Assembly (NCBI GenBank): GCA_002686995.1
Contig: NYZC01000068.1
Coordinates: 1 to 33,890 of the forward strand
Reading direction: 5' to 3'
Origin: Phycisphaeraceae bacterium
Lineage (GTDB): Bacteria > Planctomycetota > Phycisphaerae > Phycisphaerales > Phycisphaeraceae
DNA length: 33,890 nt
Shown here one piece after another: positions 12,001-20,617 of this stretch. Each line of letters begins with the position of its first letter. Positions within the stretch are counted from its first letter, which is position 1. The notes under the pieces are model-generated. The model was not told the DNA's origin. It saw nothing but the letters and a program-made list of their open reading frames with translations, and ran no database searches. The translations under genes were made by a program, and so were the position numbers.

Positions 12001-15000
12001 TCGCTCGCCAACACGGCCGTTCCCGGCAGCGGGCAGTTCGTGGTCAATCGCGCCACGGGGCGGCCGGTCCCGTTCGATGACGGCGGCGCTCCGTTCCGGT
12101 TCGACCCCGCGACCGACACGGACGGGCGCTGGTTCCAGTTCACGACCCTTGGCGACGGCGCCGCGGGCAACGCGATCCGCATCACGCCGTCGAGCCTTCC
12201 GGCTTCCGACATGCTCACCCCGACGGCGCAGGGCACGGTCAACCAGGCAGGCGGCGTGGAGGATGGTCGCGTGCTGGTCGGGGAGGGAAACACGCAGACG
12301 GGCGTGCTCGAGTTCGACCTTGGTCAATACGCCCGCTTCACGGATGACCCCGATGCGCTCGAGCGCGTGCTGCTGAACGTGACGGCGTCCGACAGCGTGC
12401 CGCTGGGTCGTATCAGCAACCTCACCCCGACGCCGTTCGAGGTGTACTTCACCGCCGACACCGCCGGCAAGGGCGTCGAGCTATGGAAGTCCGACGGCAC
12501 GTACGACGGGACCGTCCTGGTCAAGGACATCAGGGGCGGGCCGGAAGGTTCGAATCCGCGGAATCTCACCTATGTCGACAACCTCGGCGTGCCGGAGATC
12601 TACTTCACGATCGTCAACGATGCGGGAGACCACGAACTCTGGAAAACCGAAGGAAGCGCCGCCACGACCCGTCTCGTCTCCGGACTGCAGGACGGCCCGT
12701 CCGATTTCGTGGCGGGTGACAGCCCGACGGTGCCGTCGCTGTTGTTCATCCAGTCGTCACCGGCGACCGGTCGCGAAGTCTGGCGCATGCACCTGTTCGA
12801 GGAGATACCCCGCGTGTTCGCGGATCCGAACGGCGTGCTCGATTCCAACCCGGCGCAACTGACGCCCATCGGCGGGACGGCCTTCTACACCCTGGCGCGC
12901 CCGGACGAGCCTTCGACGCTCAACGGCCTCGGCCCCCTGCTCTACCGGGCCGGCAATCGCCTTGACCAGGACGGCGACGTCCAGAGCTCCGATGTCGTCG
13001 TCAACCCGGCGCTCCTGGGCGGCTTTGACACGAACGAGCTTCTCTACATCACGAGCGACGAAGGGTTCCAGCAGCCCGACCAGCTCGTCGCCACCGGCGA
13101 CTTGCTCACGACCGATTTCAGCTTCTTCGAAACCATTGACGTGGACGACCCGAGCAATTTCGTCATGGTCGACCGCGATCTCGCCTATGTCATCGGCAGC
13201 CGCTCCGGCGAGTCGGGCCAGACGCTGTACCGTCTGCGCGCCCAGGGAAGCAACGACCTGATCGGCGAGCCCGTGGTGTCCGACCTCCCCGGCGATGCGC
13301 GCAACCTTACTGCAATCGGAACCGACCTCTTCTACACGACCGGGTCCGGGCTCTGGCACGTTTCCGCGACCGAGCGGCGATCGGAATTCCTGAACACGGT
13401 CGATGGCTGGGGATTGCAGGGAGATTCGAGCTTCGTGGTGTTCCCGGCCGGAGCCTCGATCAGAGTGGACTATCCCTTCACCGGCATCCCGAGCGGCGCG
13501 GCCGAGATCGTGGCGCCGGCGAAGTTCAGAGGCGACCTGCGCGACCTTGAAGGAGGCGTGCTTTCATTCGACATGGCGCTGTCGCTGCTCCTCCCACAGT
13601 TTCCCGTCATCAACCCGGGCCTTGGCACCGTCACGATGCGACGTGGCGCCAGTTCGATATCCCTCGACATGGTTCCGGCGAACGACCCGCCCGATCCTGC
13701 GTTCTTCACCCGCTATTCGACCGCCATGACGGCCGCAGCGTGGGGGGTTTCGCAGGCGACCTGGGATTTCGTGATCGCGGACGTCGAAGAGATGACGATC
13801 GACGTCGACGCCAGCGAGTTCTTCCAGATCCTGGTCATCGACAACGTCGAGATTCTCCCGCCGCAGCAATTCGTGGCGTCAGGCAGCAACTTCAATACGC
13901 TGACGCCGGTTGGTGCCGACCTGTTCTTTCTGGCAGGCCAGTCGTCGCTCCGTAAGGTCACCGCGGATCTGCAGGGAACCGTCCTGGTCGGCGACCCGCT
14001 TGCCGTCATCGCCGAGACGGCGCCGACGGACGGTTTCCTTTCGTTCACCACCGATGACGCGGACGCGCTGTGGAGCGCGAACGACACCCTGATCGAGCTT
14101 TCGGGACTGTCATCGCAGACCACCTTGCTGGCGAGCGTGCTGACGCGCGAGGGAGACGGGCACGTCGAGGCCGACGACAGGACCTTCACCGCAACCGCGC
14201 TCGCGCCGGTTTCGCTGGCGACCGGAGTCGGCCCGTACCAGGTGGACCTGACCGTACCGGTGCGCGAAGCACTCGCCAACGACAGGACGCGCCTCACGGT
14301 GCGCCTGATCAACCCCGCCGATCCCGGCCGATTCGCCATCGAGGATGCCGGGCTGGAGGTGACGTTGGCCGGCAACGCGCCGGGCGCGCTCGTGGCCGAC
14401 CTGATCGACGAGGGAGGCCGGTTCGTGCAGCAGGGCGCGGCGGCCGTCGACCTTCGGGCCGTGGAAGCGGGCACCTACTTCGTCCGCGTGCGACAGCCGG
14501 ACGGTCTGGCGACATCGCAACCGCTCGACTTCTCGTTCGAGTTCGACGCGCCGTTTGCAGGAGCGTCGCACGACAGGCTCTCGCAAACTGACCGCGACAT
14601 CGTCTTCGGCGGCGACGGCGACGACATCGTCATCGGCAACGACGGCGTGGACCGCCTGTTTGGCGGCAGCGGCGGAGATATCGTGATCGCCCAGTCCGTG
14701 GAACGTCGCGATGTCGAGATCGCCGACATCCTGCTGCCCGCCGCGCCTGAGGACGAAATCGTCAACTCGGCCCCCCTGCCGCTGAACCCGGTGGTCGACG
14801 TGCCTGATCCCGCGCTGCGCGCCGCGATCGGAAGCGTCCTGCACGTGAATCCCGCCGATCCCTACCGCGCCGTCGACCTCGCGACGATCACGTCCCTCGA
14901 TCTCGCAGGCGCGGACATCGCGAATCCAGGCAGGCTGAGCGGTCTCGAGCACTTTCTGAATCTCAGGACGCTCAATCTTTCAGGCGCGAACCTGAACACC

Positions 15001-18000
15001 GCCGACCTGCAAGGGCTTGTGCCGCGAACGCTGACGACGGGACCCAATGCAGGTGATCCCATCGGACTGCGCTCCGTTCATGTGCTCGCGCTCGACGGCA
15101 ACCCCTCGGTGACGGACGTCTCGGCGCTGGAAGCGCTGACCTCGCTGCAGGCGCTGAGTCTCGACGCGACCGGCGTCGTGCCGGATGCCGCCGGCACGAT
15201 CGACGCCCTGACCAACCTCACCGACCTGGTGTTCCTCAGCCTCCCGGTGTCGTCGCTGAGCAGCGCGCACAACCTCGTGGCCCCGGAAGGCCAGTCGATC
15301 ACGGTTCTCGATACGTCCGACACCGGGCATCTGCTCACGCCGACCGCCCAGCCGGTCGACATCATGACCGTCAACTCGATCTCGTTCCCCGTCGTGGTGG
15401 ACGTCGTCGCGCCCGGAATCGATGCCGCGGGCATCGCGGCGGTGCCGGCGCAGGCGAACGAAGGCCAGGTCCTGTTCATCGATCCGTCGACGCTTGCCCA
15501 GGATCCGGCCGACGACGTGCGCCTGACCGTGCTCGACCCGGACGGCCGCGCCGCGGCACTGACGACCGGCTCCCTGCTCTTCGATGGCGTCGACGACGTG
15601 GCGACAGCGCGGGGATTCACGGGGATCACCGGCACGCAGGCGCGCACGGTCACCGCATGGATCAGGACGACGAGCACCACCGCGCAGGCGATCGTGCACT
15701 GGGGCACGGATATCGCCGGCCGGCGCTGGACCGTCCGGACGAAATCGTTCAACGGCGTCGGCAATCTGCGGCTCGCCGTCGATTCCGGTGGCGTCGACAG
15801 CGACCCCACGAGCGCAGGCGTCGATCTCGCCGACGGAGACTGGCATCACGTCGCGGTCGCGTGGAGCCCGTCGGAGGGTCCGACGCCCGACGTGGCGAAC
15901 GCCCGGCTCTGCATCGACGGAGTCCGGCAGAGCACCCGGAATCTCAACCCCGAACCGATCGACACGAGCGACGCCACCGACCTGATCATCGGTTCGGATT
16001 CCAACGGAGCGCATTTCAACGGCTGGATCGACGACCTCCGCCTGTTCGATCGCGCGCTCTCGGACGAAGAGATCGCGGCGCAGTCTGCCTCCGGAGCGAT
16101 CGAGGGCGACGCCGCGAACCTGGCAGCCTACTGGCGGTTCGACGAAGGGGCGGGCGACCTTGCCGGAGATCAGGCGCCGTTGGCGCACGACGCGATTCTC
16201 GGCGACGGCGATGCGTCACGGCGACCTTCGTGGAGCGTAGCGCATCACCCGTTACTTGCGCCGATGGATTTCAGGCCTGAGAACGACGGACCTCACGAGC
16301 TGGAGATCACGGTCACGGACGAGTTGGGCGCCACGGCCGTCGGACACAAAACCATCACGGTCCTGAACGCGGATCCGACCGCGGTCATCGACTGGCTTGG
16401 CGGCGCGGCGGATCCCATCGAGTCTTCGGCCGGCGACGCGCTCGCCTTTGACGCCACGGGTTCGACGGATCCGGGCGTGCGCGATGTCCTGCGGTACGAC
16501 TGGCAGGTCACTTCCGACAACGGAGCGACGGTGCCGGGCGCGACCGGGCCGCAATTCGACTTCGTTCCGCTGTCCGGCGGGCGATACACGCTGGAACTGA
16601 CCGTTTCCGACGAAGACGGCGGCGCTTCGACCGATCAGCGGATCATCGACGTCGACCCGGTGGCCGTCATCACGACTCCGGGCGGCGCGGCGGTCGAAGG
16701 TGACGTTCTGAACTTCTCGGCGGCGGATGCCACGCCGCCGGCGCCGTTCGCGACGCGGCGCTTCGCCTGGACGGTCGAGTACGACGACGGGCAGACCGGG
16801 CCGGTTGTCGTTGCGACGGGCGACGAACCCGATCTCGTCTTCATGCCGGCTGACGACGGGAGCTACACCGTTTCCCTTGCCATCTCGGACGGCATCGAAG
16901 TCAACGATGTCGTGCAGGTGCCTCTCGGCGACGACGTGACGCAGTTCCCCTTCGTCGTGACGAACGCCGCCCCGACCTTGCTGCCGCTCGACGACCGAAC
17001 CGTCGACGAAGGAATGATCGACCTGGCGGTCGCGCTGACCGATGCCGGCGCCGCGGATTCGCTCACATTGACCGTCGACTGGGATGACGGCCGACCGCCC
17101 GAGGTGCTGACGGGCCTGGCGTCCGGGGCCGTCGCGCTCGGCCATGATTACCCCGAGCAGGGAGAGCACACTCTCATGCTGACGGTGTCCGATGACGATG
17201 GCGATTCGACCGGGCGGACGCTTCGCCTGACTGTCGTCAACGTCGACCCATCTGTCGATGCGGGACCTGACCAGTCCGTCGACGACGGTGCAATGGTGAC
17301 GTTCGCGGGCATCGCGACGGACGTCGGATCGGACACGCTGTCGATCACCTGGGACTTCGGTGACGGCACGAAAACCTCGGGCACGCTCGCGCCGACGCAC
17401 ACTTACGAACGGTCAGGTCAATACCGGGTCGGGTTGACCGTCATCGATGACGAAGGCGGCTCATCGACGGACCTGGTCAACGTGACGGTCGTGAACGACC
17501 CGCCGGCCGCCCTGACCGTGGACGGTCCGGCGAGTCCCTCCAACGGCGTTCCAGCGGTATTCACCGGTTCCTTCAGCGATTTCACGGGTGACGCCGTGCG
17601 CGGCACGATCCGGTTTGGCGACGGCGCGCGACTTCCGCTTTCCATCCAGCCTTCGGGGCCGCCTGCGGGCGACCTGCAGCCGTACGTCTTCTCGGCGCAA
17701 CACGTTTACGCCGCCGCGGCGCTGCGCACGGTCGAGGTCGAGATCGTGGACGAGGACGGCGCGATCGCGCGGCAAACGCTGGACGTACTGATCGACGACA
17801 CGCTGCCGCCGAGGGTGACCGAGGTCCGCATCGGGTCGCGGCAGTGGACGAGTGATTTCGTCGCACAGCTTCCGGGCAGCGCGATTGCCGGGAGGGCGTT
17901 CGAGATTCCGACCGGTGGCGCCGCGCAGCTCGCGCCGCTGCCGTGGGACGGGCTTGACCGCGTACAGATGGTGTTCTCGGAGGATGTCGAGGTCGAGTCC

Positions 18001-19347
18001 GACGCGCTGAGCCTGAACGGGACGAACGTCGACGTCCATCCCATCGAGGACTTCGCTTACGACAGTGCGTCCCGGACGGCGACATGGACATTCGTGAACG
18101 CCTTCGTCACCGACAAGTTGCGCATGACCCTGGCGGACTCGGTTCAGGACGCCTTGTCCAATGGACTCGACGGCGAGTGGATCGACGGCCAGAGCGCCAT
18201 TTCTGGCGATGGCCAGGCAGGCGGCGCCTTCCGATTCCGCTTCGACGTTTCGGTCGCGGACGTCGACCGGGACGGCTCGACCTCCGTGCTTGACGTCAAG
18301 CCGCTGCGCGAGGCGACGGGCACGGCGGCTGGCGATGCGGCCTATTCGATCTTTGCCGATCTCGACGGCAACGGTGCCGTCGATGACGCCGACCGCCAGC
18401 CTCTGCGCATGAACCTCGGTCGAGCGCTGCCGGCGTCCGAGCCGCCGCCCGGTGTTCCGGGCAGCCGCGGCCCCGCCTCGGTCGTGCTGACCGGCAACGA
18501 CCGGGTCGTCGCCACGCCCGTCGGCGCGCCGGCGGTCGGCTCGATGGACATTCGGCTGCAGACCCCGGACGGTGCGCCGATCGACGTGCTGAACTACTCG
18601 GTGAGGGTACGCCTGGTCGGCCCCGAGGCGGGCGCGGCCGTTCGGCTGACGGGCGGCGGCGAGGCTGGCGTCGCGCCGGCGGTGCTCGGTCCCGATCCGC
18701 TGAATACCCATGGCAACGTCGATCGCCTTCCGATCGAGTACTACCTCGGCACGCTTGACTTCACGACCGAGCCTCGAGGGATCGCCGACGGCGCCGGTCT
18801 GATCCGAGTCGACTACGAAATCGATCCGGGCGCGATCGGTGCCTACACCGTCGAGATCGTCGCCGGCCGACCCGAGGACACGTACCTCGTCGCCGACCCG
18901 ACCAATTCGCCGATCGCGTTCACGGTGACCGACCCCCGACTCACGATTTCGATTCCCGGTGACGCGAACGGCGATTTCGTCGTCGGGGCGGACGATCTTT
19001 CGGCCGTGCTATCCAACTTCACGGCGACGGTGTCTCGAGGCGATTTCAGTCGCGGCGATCTGACCGGCCCCGCCGGCGTACCCGACGGCATCGTCGGCAC
19101 CGACGATCTGGTCCTGGTGCTCAGCCGGTTTACCGACACGGTCACGCCGCCGGCGACCGCCCGATCGTCTCCCACCGGCACGGTGAACCCATGGCATGGG
19201 TGGCACCATCCGCCTCGCGCTGCGAGCGCGGGCAGCAATGAGGGCGACGACGGTGGTGATGACGGTGAAGACGGCATTCTGGACGCGCTGGATCTCGCGG
19301 AGCCCGTTGACCGAGGCTGGTTGTCGCCGGACGCGGCGATCGTCTGA
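1..19347 (+). CDS. Giant RTX/FG-GAP/LamG/PKD/dockerin mosaic surface protein (5' end outside window, one internal frameshift)
   Basis: The frame is already open at position 3 with no stop before it, so the N-terminus lies to the left. Frame 3 (codons from position 3) runs to about 1385 and frame 1 continues from about 1387 to the TGA at 19345-19347, giving about 461 + 5,986 residues. Order of parts: about 320-residue repeated modules (to about 3300), RTX blocks, pre-peptidase-like modules (about 6745-7083 and 8011-8466), FG-GAP propeller with a MAM-like insert, ELWK propeller with a laminin-B-like insert, LRR, LamG-like, PKD-like, SbsA-like Ig, two dockerin-like pairs and an acidic tail. Every recognised module is extracellular and many bind Ca2+, so a secreted or surface-attached adhesin or matrix protein is inferred. 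No enzyme active site is visible. Start, signal peptide and any LEPR leader are outside the window. Confidence 0.9.
258..2280 (+). repeat. Tandem N-terminal modules of about 320 residues (protein-level repeat)
   Basis: A helical stretch around a DVL/DLA-type segment (near 270, 1190 and, weaker, 2175) is followed by a beta-rich stretch opening with VRLAFDIDL (near 534) and VRFDLKLGQPL (near 1507). Each beta-rich stretch then has a fgfdl/mqlgfgvd strand, an acidic D-x-A-[YF]-[LV]-D turn and a hydrophobic strand. Spacing is about 920-980 nt, or 307-325 residues. Copy three is degenerate. I do not recognise a named domain; similar stretches precede RTX blocks in other very large planctomycete proteins as far as I recall. 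Confidence 0.6.
1380..1392 (+). other. Frameshift site within the giant gene
   Basis: Up to the codons for NPGSPYDLA (ending 1385) the protein-like frame begins at positions divisible by three. After it the sensible frame (VSQDVFTAVGPEG) begins one base later at 1387. Dropping one base from the GCGCGTG run would read DLAVSQD and restore one protein. The switch falls inside the second copy of a repeated module that continues on both sides, so the two halves belong together. A one-base insertion, by sequencing error or mutation, is the simplest explanation. Confidence 0.85.
3541..5295 (+). repeat. RTX calcium-binding nonapeptide block 1
   Basis: About 585 residues are dominated by GGxGxDxUx nonapeptides, for example GGDGNDRIV, GGAGDDTLV, GGPGADLIQ and GGGGDDELW. 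Such repeats fold as a parallel beta-roll that binds one Ca2+ per turn, usually after export. The array is interrupted by non-repeat inserts, for example near 4200-4240, 4440-4610 and 4930-4990, where regular nonads give way to ordinary acidic sequence. This is the longest of five RTX blocks in the protein. Confidence 0.95.
5731..5940 (+). repeat. RTX block 2
   Basis: A shorter run of RTX nonads (GDGDDTVLGG, GGRGSDEVFG, GGDDQLFGDD, GAGNDDLIGG) follows a beta-rich linker of about 145 residues after block 1. An irregular acidic stretch interrupts it near 5850-5880. Confidence 0.9.
7150..7311 (+). repeat. RTX block 3
   Basis: Nonads LGGDGDDVLMGG, GGPGEDWVFGG and GGDGADVISGG sit directly after a pre-peptidase-C-like beta module (about 6745-7083). 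A further isolated unit, LGEAGDDQVLFLGG, occurs near 7400-7440. Confidence 0.9.
7819..7959 (+). repeat. RTX block 4
   Basis: Nonads GGLGNDRLYGG, GGAGGDTINGG, GGPGDDVVSGG, GGDGDDELHGG and GGGGADLVAG run without interruption. The second pre-peptidase-like module (about 8011-8466; GDTDDWYLL motif) follows at once, so RTX block plus pre-peptidase-like module forms a recurring neighbourhood. Confidence 0.9.
8575..11967 (+). repeat. FG-GAP/VCBS (integrin-alpha-like) propeller region
   Basis: Repeated Ca2+-loop motifs of the form GD[FVL]N.DG..D are visible: GDVNDDAFTDAV near 8590, GDFNGDGITDLA near 10050, GDFNGDRLDDYL near 10580, GDVNGDGLDDIV near 11164, GDLNRDGLSEIT near 11360, GDFNLDGRSDLI near 11585 and LDGNGIADIALG near 11865. 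This is the signature of FG-GAP/VCBS blades. The count suggests a seven-bladed propeller, with a MAM-like jelly roll (9082-9672) inserted. Such propellers mediate protein or glycan contact. Confidence 0.88.
9082..9672 (+). other. MAM-like jelly-roll domain inside the FG-GAP region
   Basis: The segment starts LLSETFESP, passes through FSFDGWLLQN, NGLWHW and RAISPTINLP, and ends GFWFLDNVNVTD. 'F-GW', 'S-P-I-L' and 'FxxDNVxVxD' are the landmarks of MAM or immune-inhibitor-A-type jelly rolls found attached to secreted bacterial proteins. It separates the first one or two FG-GAP blades from the rest. The exact family is uncertain. Confidence 0.65.
12421..14106 (+). other. ELWK/hyalin-like propeller region
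   Basis: Motifs GVELWKSDGTYDGTVLVKD and GDHELWKTEG match the ELWxTDGTxxGT repeat of bacterial hyalin-like propellers. Diverged blades follow (GREVWRMHLF, DLFYTTGSGLWHVS, DLFFLAGQSSLRKV, DALWSANDTL). A laminin-B-like domain interrupts it (13384-13857). A segment with GVLEFDLGQYA just before the propeller (12300-12400) resembles the jelly-roll modules that often carry LEFDL; a related strand set recurs at about 14160-14540. Confidence 0.7.
13384..13857 (+). other. Laminin-B (domain IV)-like domain
   Basis: The order of landmarks is EFLNTVDGWGLQG, then IVAPAKFRGDLR, GGVLSFDM, an aromatic strand pair, then WDFVIADVEEMTIDVD and LVIDNVEI. This matches the laminin-B fold as seen in bacterial proteins (GW start, 'AP-KF-GD', 'L-FD', 'L--l--l-i', closing 'DNV'). 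It is placed between two blades of the ELWK-type propeller. Confidence 0.6.
14596..14697 (+). repeat. RTX block 5 (short)
   Basis: Only about three nonads (FGGDGDDIVIGN, DGVDRLFGGSGGDIVIA) remain, placed between a jelly-roll-like segment and the leucine-rich repeats. It looks like a relic or a single capping turn, not a full beta-roll. Confidence 0.8.
14791..15276 (+). repeat. Leucine-rich repeats (internalin-like)
   Basis: A cap-like sequence VDVPDPALRAAIGSVL is followed by LRR strands ITSLDLAGADI, LRTLNLSGANL, VHVLALDGNPSVTDVSAL, LQALSLDATGVV and LVFLSLPVSSLSS. The 'F-D-LR-AI' cap followed by LxxLxL strands is the usual start of secreted bacterial LRR domains. These are protein- or glycan-binding surfaces. 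Confidence 0.85.
15568..16179 (+). other. LamG-like jelly-roll (concanavalin A-like) domain
   Basis: Landmarks in order are LLFDGVDDVAT, RTVTAWIRT, WHHVAVAW, ARLCIDGV, IIGSDSNGAHFNGWIDDLRLFDRALSDEEI and AYWRFDEGAGD. This is the complete Laminin_G_3 pattern, including the 'GxIDDxRLxdRALsxeEI' C-terminal strand and the trailing 'YWxFDEG'. A glycan- or surface-binding role is likely. Confidence 0.9.
16264..17799 (+). repeat. Tandem PKD-like domains (about five)
   Basis: Repeated patterns LEITVTDELGA, LELTVSDEDGG, LMLTVSDDDGDS, VGLTVIDDEGGS and VEVEIVDEDGA mark the C-terminal strands of successive PKD/Ig-like domains. The characteristic WDFGDGT of PKD is present near 17350, with a matching YDWQV near 16496. 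They are probably spacers projecting the upstream binding modules. Confidence 0.88.
17800..18192 (+). other. SbsA-like Ig (Big_5-type) domain
   Basis: The stretch contains PPRVTEVRIGS, VQMVFSEDVEVESDALSLNG, TATWTFVNAF, LRMTLADSVQDALSNGLDGEWIDG. 'F-E-V------L' followed by 'W-f----l----y-l-L-----D--GN-LDGEW' is the pattern of SbsA-type Ig-like domains that commonly precede dockerin-like repeats in planctomycete proteins. Confidence 0.7.
18259..18420 (+). other. Dockerin type I-like EF-hand pair 1
   Basis: Two EF-hand-like Ca2+ loops are present: DVDRDGSTSVLDVKPLREA and DLDGNGAVDDADRQPLRMN. Spacing and the D-x-[ND]-x-[DN]-G-x-[VS]-x-x-x-D pattern fit dockerin type I. In planctomycetes such pairs are common near the ends of large exported proteins; a cellulosome partner is not implied. 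Confidence 0.85.
18958..19140 (+). other. Dockerin-like pair 2 near the C-terminus
   Basis: GDANGDFVVGADDLSAVLSNF and, 24 residues on, GVPDGIVGTDDLVLVLSRF repeat the planctomycete 'GDxNxDxxVxxDDLxxvLsxF' element. A beta-rich domain of about 175 residues (18421-18957) separates it from pair 1. After it come a His/Trp/Pro stretch, an acidic stretch (NEGDDGGDDGEDG) and the stop. Confidence 0.8.
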
Positions 19348-19364
19348 CCTGGCAGCCGCTCGTG

Positions 19365-19370
19365 TATGAT
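19365..19370 (+). promoter_or_regulatory. Candidate -10 box for the HIT gene
   Basis: TATGAT lies 31 nt before the HIT start, giving a predicted transcript start near 19377 and a leader of about 25 nt. The -35 match is weak: CTGACC at 19344-19349 with 15-nt spacing, overlapping the stop of the giant gene. Confidence 0.4.
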
Positions 19371-19401
19371 CGGGGGGCATTGCTCATCAAGAGGTCCCGT
19401 C

Positions 19402-19836
19402 ATGCACGCCAGCCAGCCTGTCGATCCCGAGTGCATTTTCTGCCGCATCGTGTCGGGCACGATCCCGTGTCACCGGCTCTACGAGGACGAGGACGTGCTC
19501 GGCTTCCTGGACGTGGGCCCCGTGTCGCGCGGCCACGCCCTGATCATTCCGAAGGGGCACTGGGCGACGCTCGACCAGGTGCCGGCCGACGTGGCCGCGG
19601 CGGCGATGCGCGTGGCGCCGCGCCTCAGCCGCGCCATCATGAATGCGACCGGGGCGGAAGCCTGGAACGTCCTTCAAAACAACGGAAAGCTTGCGCACCA
19701 GGCGGTCGACCACGTTCACTTTCACATCATTCCGCGCACGTCCGACGCCGGCCTCGAGATCGGCTGGCCGTCAGGATCCCTCGGGGACGAGGACGCCGCG
19801 GCGCTCGTCGCCGCGATCGCACGCGGAATGAACTGA
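19402..19836 (+). CDS. HIT (histidine triad) family protein, HinT-like
   Basis: 144 residues, the usual length for the HinT branch of the HIT superfamily, which hydrolyses nucleoside phosphoramidates and related adenylated compounds in the cytoplasm. The triad motif is H104-V-H106-F-H108-I-I near the C-terminus, with N90-V-x-Q-N-N-G-K upstream as in family members. C11-x-x-C14 (CIFC) together with H53 and H104 fits the zinc-site form. GHALIIPKGHWATL is the conserved central strand. I chose ATG 19402 over the in-frame ATG at 19366 because AAGAGG lies seven bases before it and the extra 12 residues are not family-like. It is the first gene after the giant gene, 54 bp downstream, with a candidate -10 box of its own. 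A housekeeping gene; nothing ties it functionally to the neighbours. Confidence 0.95.
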   Translation: MHASQPVDPECIFCRIVSGTIPCHRLYEDEDVLGFLDVGPVSRGHALIIPKGHWATLDQVPADVAAAAMRVAPRLSRAIMNATGAEAWNVLQNNGKLAHQAVDHVHFHIIPRTSDAGLEIGWPSGSLGDEDAAALVAAIARGMN

Positions 19837-19981
19837 ACCACTCTCCGGTTCAACGTCGGTTCAACGCCGGTTCAGCGACGTCGTCCTTGAAACGGAATAC
19901 CGGGGCCCGTCAGGCGGTTGACCAGGGCGGCCCCGCAGTAGAGAGACCCCGAACCACGCCAGAAATCAGAAAGGACCCCGA

Positions 19982-20568
19982 ATGATCCGCACCCTCTTCG
20001 TCGTCATCGCCGTCGCCGTCGGCGCCCTGCTCGTCGCTTCCCCCTCGGCGCGGTCGGCGAACCCCGGAACGACCGAATACAAGCTGGACTGACGCACACG
20101 GCCGTGTATTTCCGGATCAAGCACCTGGGCATGAGCTACACGTACGGCCGGTTCAACGACGTCGACGGCTCGATCGTCGTCGGCGACGCGCCGAGCGACA
20201 GCGCGTTCTCGTTCACGGTCAGGACGAAGAGCGTCGACACCCACAACAAGGATCGCGACAAGCACCTGCGCAATCCCGATTTCTTCAACGCCGTGCAGTA
20301 TCCGACGATCACGTTCAAGAGCACGGGCATCCACGCGCACGGCGACAGCCTGCACGTCACGGGCGACATGACGATGCACGGCGTCACGCGCAAGATCGAT
20401 ATCCACCTGCTCAAGATGGGCGAGGGCAAGGATCCCTGGGGGGATTATCGCATCGGGTACTCGACCGAGTTCACGATCAAGCGAAGTGACTTCGGCATGA
20501 GCAAGATGCTCAAGGCCGTGGGCGACGAAGTGGACCTGATGGTGAGCTTCGAAGGGATCAAGGGGTAA
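19982..20568 (+). CDS. YceI-family exported lipid-binding protein, frameshifted after codon 36
   Basis: ATG 19982 has AAGGA six bases upstream and opens a clear signal peptide (MIRTLFVVIAVAVGALLVA, cleavage probably after SARSA). The frame reads ...TTEYKLD and hits TGA at 20090-20092. One frame over, from about 20092, the YceI domain continues at once: THTAVYFRIKHLG, KSVDTHNKDRDKHLRNPDFF, YPTITFKST, MTMHGVTRKIDI, ending TAA 20566-20568. Adding one base, for example to read LDSTHTAV, restores a protein of about 195 residues, normal for the family. YceI proteins are periplasmic or extracellular lipocalin-like barrels that bind isoprenoid-type lipids. A GTG at 20104 could start a product without signal peptide but lacks a good ribosome site. 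This is either a true pseudogene or a one-base sequence error. Confidence 0.85.
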
Positions 20569-20617
20569 TCCCCGGTTGCTGATTCCTGATTCCCGAAATC
20601 CCTGAATGCTGTTCTGT

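Noticed and set aside
18259..18420. Dockerin-like pair as evidence for a cellulosome
   Set aside because: No cohesin or glycoside hydrolase is present in the window, and such pairs are widespread in planctomycete exported proteins without cellulosomes.
19900..19936. Inverted repeat CGGGGCC...GGCCCCG between the HIT and YceI genes as a terminator
   Set aside because: The loop is about 20 nt and no T-run follows; in DNA this GC-rich such a match is easily due to chance. Nearby GGTTCAACG-type direct repeats (about 19848-19876) are short and imperfect.
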